From Corallococcus caeni (lineage in GTDB: Bacteria; Myxococcota; Myxococcia; Myxococcales; Myxococcaceae): a stretch of 64,000 nt of DNA. Shown piece by piece: positions 63,001 through 64,000 of this stretch. The translations under genes were made by a program, and so were the position numbers. Below the pieces are notes generated by a model. It was not told the origin of the DNA, ran no database searches, and saw nothing but the letters and a program-made list of their open reading frames with translations. The stretch lies in assembly GCF_036245865.1 (NCBI RefSeq), contig NZ_BTTW01000009.1, positions 310,001 through 374,000 on the forward strand. The letters run 5' to 3'. The stretch's first letter is position 1. Each line of letters starts with the position of its first letter.

Positions 63001-63497
63001 TGCAGCCGCTCGCGGTGGACGGCCTCCAGGGCGTGGCGCTCGCGCTCGCGCAGCGACTCCTCGCGCAACTGCACGGCCTCGCGCGCCAGGTACAGCTCCA
63101 CGAACATCGACACCTTCGCCAGCAGGATTTCAGGCCGCAGCGGCTTGCGCAGGTAGTCCACCGCGCCGTGCGCGTACGCGGCCAGCCACTCCTTCTCGTC
63201 GCCGTCGCCCGCGGTCATGAGCAGCACGGGGGTGCGCCGGCTGCGCTCGCGCTCGCGCAGGAGGCCCAGCACCTCCACGCCCGTCATGTCGCCCAGGTTC
63301 ATGTCCATCAGGACGGCGGCGAAGTCCTCGTCCAGCACGCGCCGCAGGGCCTCGCGTCCGGAGGTGGCCCGCACCAGCCGCTGCCCCAGCGGCGTGAGGA
63401 TGCCCTCCAACGCCAGCAGGTGCCCGGGCGTGTCGTCGACGATGAGGATGCTGGCCCTTTGGGGGGACATGGGCAGGGGCACGGCGGCGGAGGGCAT
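60078..63497 (-). CDS. Large multi-sensor histidine kinase (REC-PAS-PAS-GAF-PAS-PAS-HisKA-HATPase)
   Basis: 1139 residues, soluble. N-terminal receiver with Asp65 (VLMDMNLGD), then PAS at about 160-285 and 305-430, GAF at about 450-620, PAS at about 635-755 and 770-890, a coiled coil (LNTGLERRVRERTAQLQEANKELE), HisKA with His918 (VSHDLRAPL) and HATPase (NLLANALKY, FEGTGIGLANVRRI). The C-terminal kinase is of the phytochrome-like type that pairs with Rcp1-type regulators, but the GAF domain shows no bilin-binding features. Having a receiver at the N-terminus makes it part of a relay. First gene of the operon. Confidence 0.94.
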   Translation of the reverse strand: MPSAAVPLPMSPQRASILIVDDTPGHLLALEGILTPLGQRLVRATSGREALRRVLDEDFAAVLMDMNLGDMTGVEVLGLLRERERSRRTPVLLMTAGDGDEKEWLAAYAHGAVDYLRKPLRPEILLAKVSMFVELYLAREAVQLREESLRERERHALEAVHRERLHAFFMQAPVGISITRGPDFVFELANPYYELLVGRRVTPGQALLDVFPEMATQPEVLEVLRGVVRTKQPFVRPEFEVKLERDGQPDSVFFNVIYHPMVELDGTASGIITLATDVTEFVRARRHTEALAQDLRRQQAALADSEQRLRLALTATALGTFDMDIVTGELKWDARCKALFGLPPEAESSYELFLAGLHPEDRDAVQRAVALSWDPTGRGDYDVAYRTVGLKDGVERWVRATGRTYFQDDQPVRFVGTVQDITARKRADAERARLMAGELRRTEQLRGLSRASLALNAAGSVPAILELVTLKARKLIGANQSSVQVADGRDAQPLAALSAVEHEPLAPGAAEVSVDERGLFARVCQENRPLRLTREELRKLTAYAEAPPAPPPALPLKGFLAVPLVGHDGRNLGLVQVSDKVEGDFDAEDETVAVQLAQMASVALENARLYETAQAERRNLFAVLKQLPAAITVLRGPELVFEMANDLRLKLTGSRPLLGLTVRQALPELKDQGQVEQLEHVYRTGQTYQGREVPMRLGRDVGQDAPEGYFNLTFQPLLNAEGKVDGIVSVSWEVTEQVLARRRIEALAAELKEREQQFRTLADSIPQLAWMAEPDGRLFWFNQRWYDYTGTTAAQVGEKDWNDLIEPEDAARVQERFNAALREGTLWEDQFRLRRADGSYRWFLSRAMPVRDGEGGIARWFGTNTDIDDERRTLESLKQAEEEIRHLNTGLERRVRERTAQLQEANKELESFSYSVSHDLRAPLRHITGFAQLLERRAGAKLDDVSKGYLSTIAGAAKQGGTLVDDLLAFSRMGRAELRQSRVDLGQLVEEARRDLMPEATGRQVEWRVGSLPTVEGDPALLRQVIHNLLANALKYTRPKPEASIEVGARETDGEVAVWVRDNGVGFEMQYVDKLFGVFQRLHTAEEFEGTGIGLANVRRIVSRHGGRTWAEGAVGQGATFTFTLPRTSPAEKKVETHA

Positions 63498-63511
63498 GAT
63501 GGTGGAGGCTC

Positions 63512-63527
63512 GGGGAGCGGGCTCCCC
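63512..63527. promoter_or_regulatory. 16-bp inverted repeat just upstream of the sensor operon
   Basis: GGGGAGC-GG-GCTCCCC has 7-bp perfect arms and begins 15 nt before the kinase ATG at 63497. On the kinase strand it would fold in the 5' leader close to the start codon, or act as an operator. The rest of the 259-nt gap to 63756 shows no gene. Confidence 0.4.
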
Positions 63528-63756
63528 TTCCCTTTAGGCTGCTTGCAGGCACGCGGGGGAAGGACGCGCCCGGCTTCGGAGCGTCCCCGTTGACGGCAGG
63601 ACAACACTCCGCGCCGCAACCTGCCTCCTCCCCCCCGCCGATTCCAGCAGAACCCCATGGACCCCCTACGATCGCCGCCTCCCCGTCTGCTCGGAGACGC
63701 AGCGGGAAGGCGCTCGCCAGGCCGTGGCTCATTTTGTGTTTCATGTTTCATTCCCG

Positions 63757-64000
63757 TCACGGCGACGGCAGGCGGCGCAGCGACGTCATCGGGAAGGGCA
63801 CCCAGAAGGGCGTCGCCACGCTGTCGCCCTCCAGGGAGAACCAGGGCCCGTCCTTCCCCGCCAGCACGTGGAAGTCCTGCGCGGGGGTGAAGCCCTGGCC
63901 CACCAGCGCCACCCGCTCCCCCTTCGCATTGGAGGCCACGTCCAGCACCAGCACGGTGTGGCCGGGGCTGCCGCCCAGGACGAAGAAGTCCCCGGGGCGC
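63757..64000 (-). CDS. DUF4846-family protein, C-terminal part (runs off window end)
   Basis: The visible C-terminal 81 residues read RPGDFFVLGGSPGHTVLVLD then VASNAKGERVALVGQGFTPAQDFHVL and GPWFSLEG. The conserved PGHAVxVLDVA...GEx...LGQSxxPAQxxHVL block is the end of DUF4846, a papain/NlpC-like family of secreted proteins. His in SPGH and His in DFHVL are likely catalytic positions. The N-terminus lies beyond the window, so signal peptide and active-site Cys cannot be checked. Confidence 0.65.
   Translation of the reverse strand, partial: RPGDFFVLGGSPGHTVLVLDVASNAKGERVALVGQGFTPAQDFHVLAGKDGPWFSLEGDSVATPFWVPFPMTSLRRLPSP

Overview
The window is 64 kb of very GC-rich bacterial chromosome with the strong G/C third-codon bias of a myxobacterium (Myxococcota, suborder Cystobacterineae; Corallococcus or a close relative is my best guess). 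Supporting signs are two genes of the DUF2378 (TIGR02265) family, which is largely confined to Myxococcus relatives, a kinase with the myxobacterial HRDVSPxN catalytic loop, very many lipoproteins, a toxin-lipoprotein/immunity pair, long multi-PAS histidine kinases and dense gene packing with ATGA/GTGA overlaps. No rRNA, tRNA, CRISPR array, insertion sequence or prophage was recognised, so this looks like ordinary but accessory-rich chromosome.

Layout. 1-4.6 kb: end of a lipoprotein gene, an extradiol-type dioxygenase, a small membrane protein, then a PadR regulator coupled to a divergent SEDS (FtsW/RodA-like) membrane protein and an anchored esterase. 4.6-7 kb: an Imm52 immunity gene and a lipoprotein with a C-terminal Tox-REase-5 nuclease, resembling the SitA kin-discrimination toxins of M. 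xanthus. 7-23 kb: SIMPL protein, hemerythrin, VanB-type reductase, RDD protein, a transmembrane Ser/Thr kinase divergent from a subtilisin-like protease, a di-heme peroxidase, an M24 peptidase-like lipoprotein, a Kelch lipoprotein, a sugar-ABC ATPase and an MpaB/Lcp-like protein. 23-33 kb: alpha/beta hydrolase with DUF427, an octaheme cytochrome with HEAT and TPR parts, and a complete TolC/MFP/RND efflux operon.

33-37 kb: a three-gene translationally coupled lipid operon (cNMP-binding-like patatin, KAS III-like thiolase with an altered active site, MGAT-like acyltransferase). 36.6-40.2 kb: two DUF2378 paralogues flanking an unrecognised 755-residue protein. 40-52 kb: BKACE-like enzyme, Sel1 lipoprotein, FabL-like SDR without its tyrosine, methyltransferase, PknK-like kinase-ATPase, glutathione reductase, an NleD-like HExxH protein and a phospholipase D-like lipoprotein. 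53-57 kb: NAD(P)-binding protein, a ParD/RelE-type toxin-antitoxin pair behind a strongly structured leader, and a sugar ABC transporter (binding protein and two permeases) lacking its own ATPase, which may be the one at 20.6-21.6 kb. 57-64 kb: EcsC protein, a three-gene phosphorelay operon joined by 4-nt overlaps, and the end of a DUF4846 gene.

Start codons were chosen from visible ribosome-binding sites, signal peptides and overlaps; all functions are from motif reading only, without database searches.
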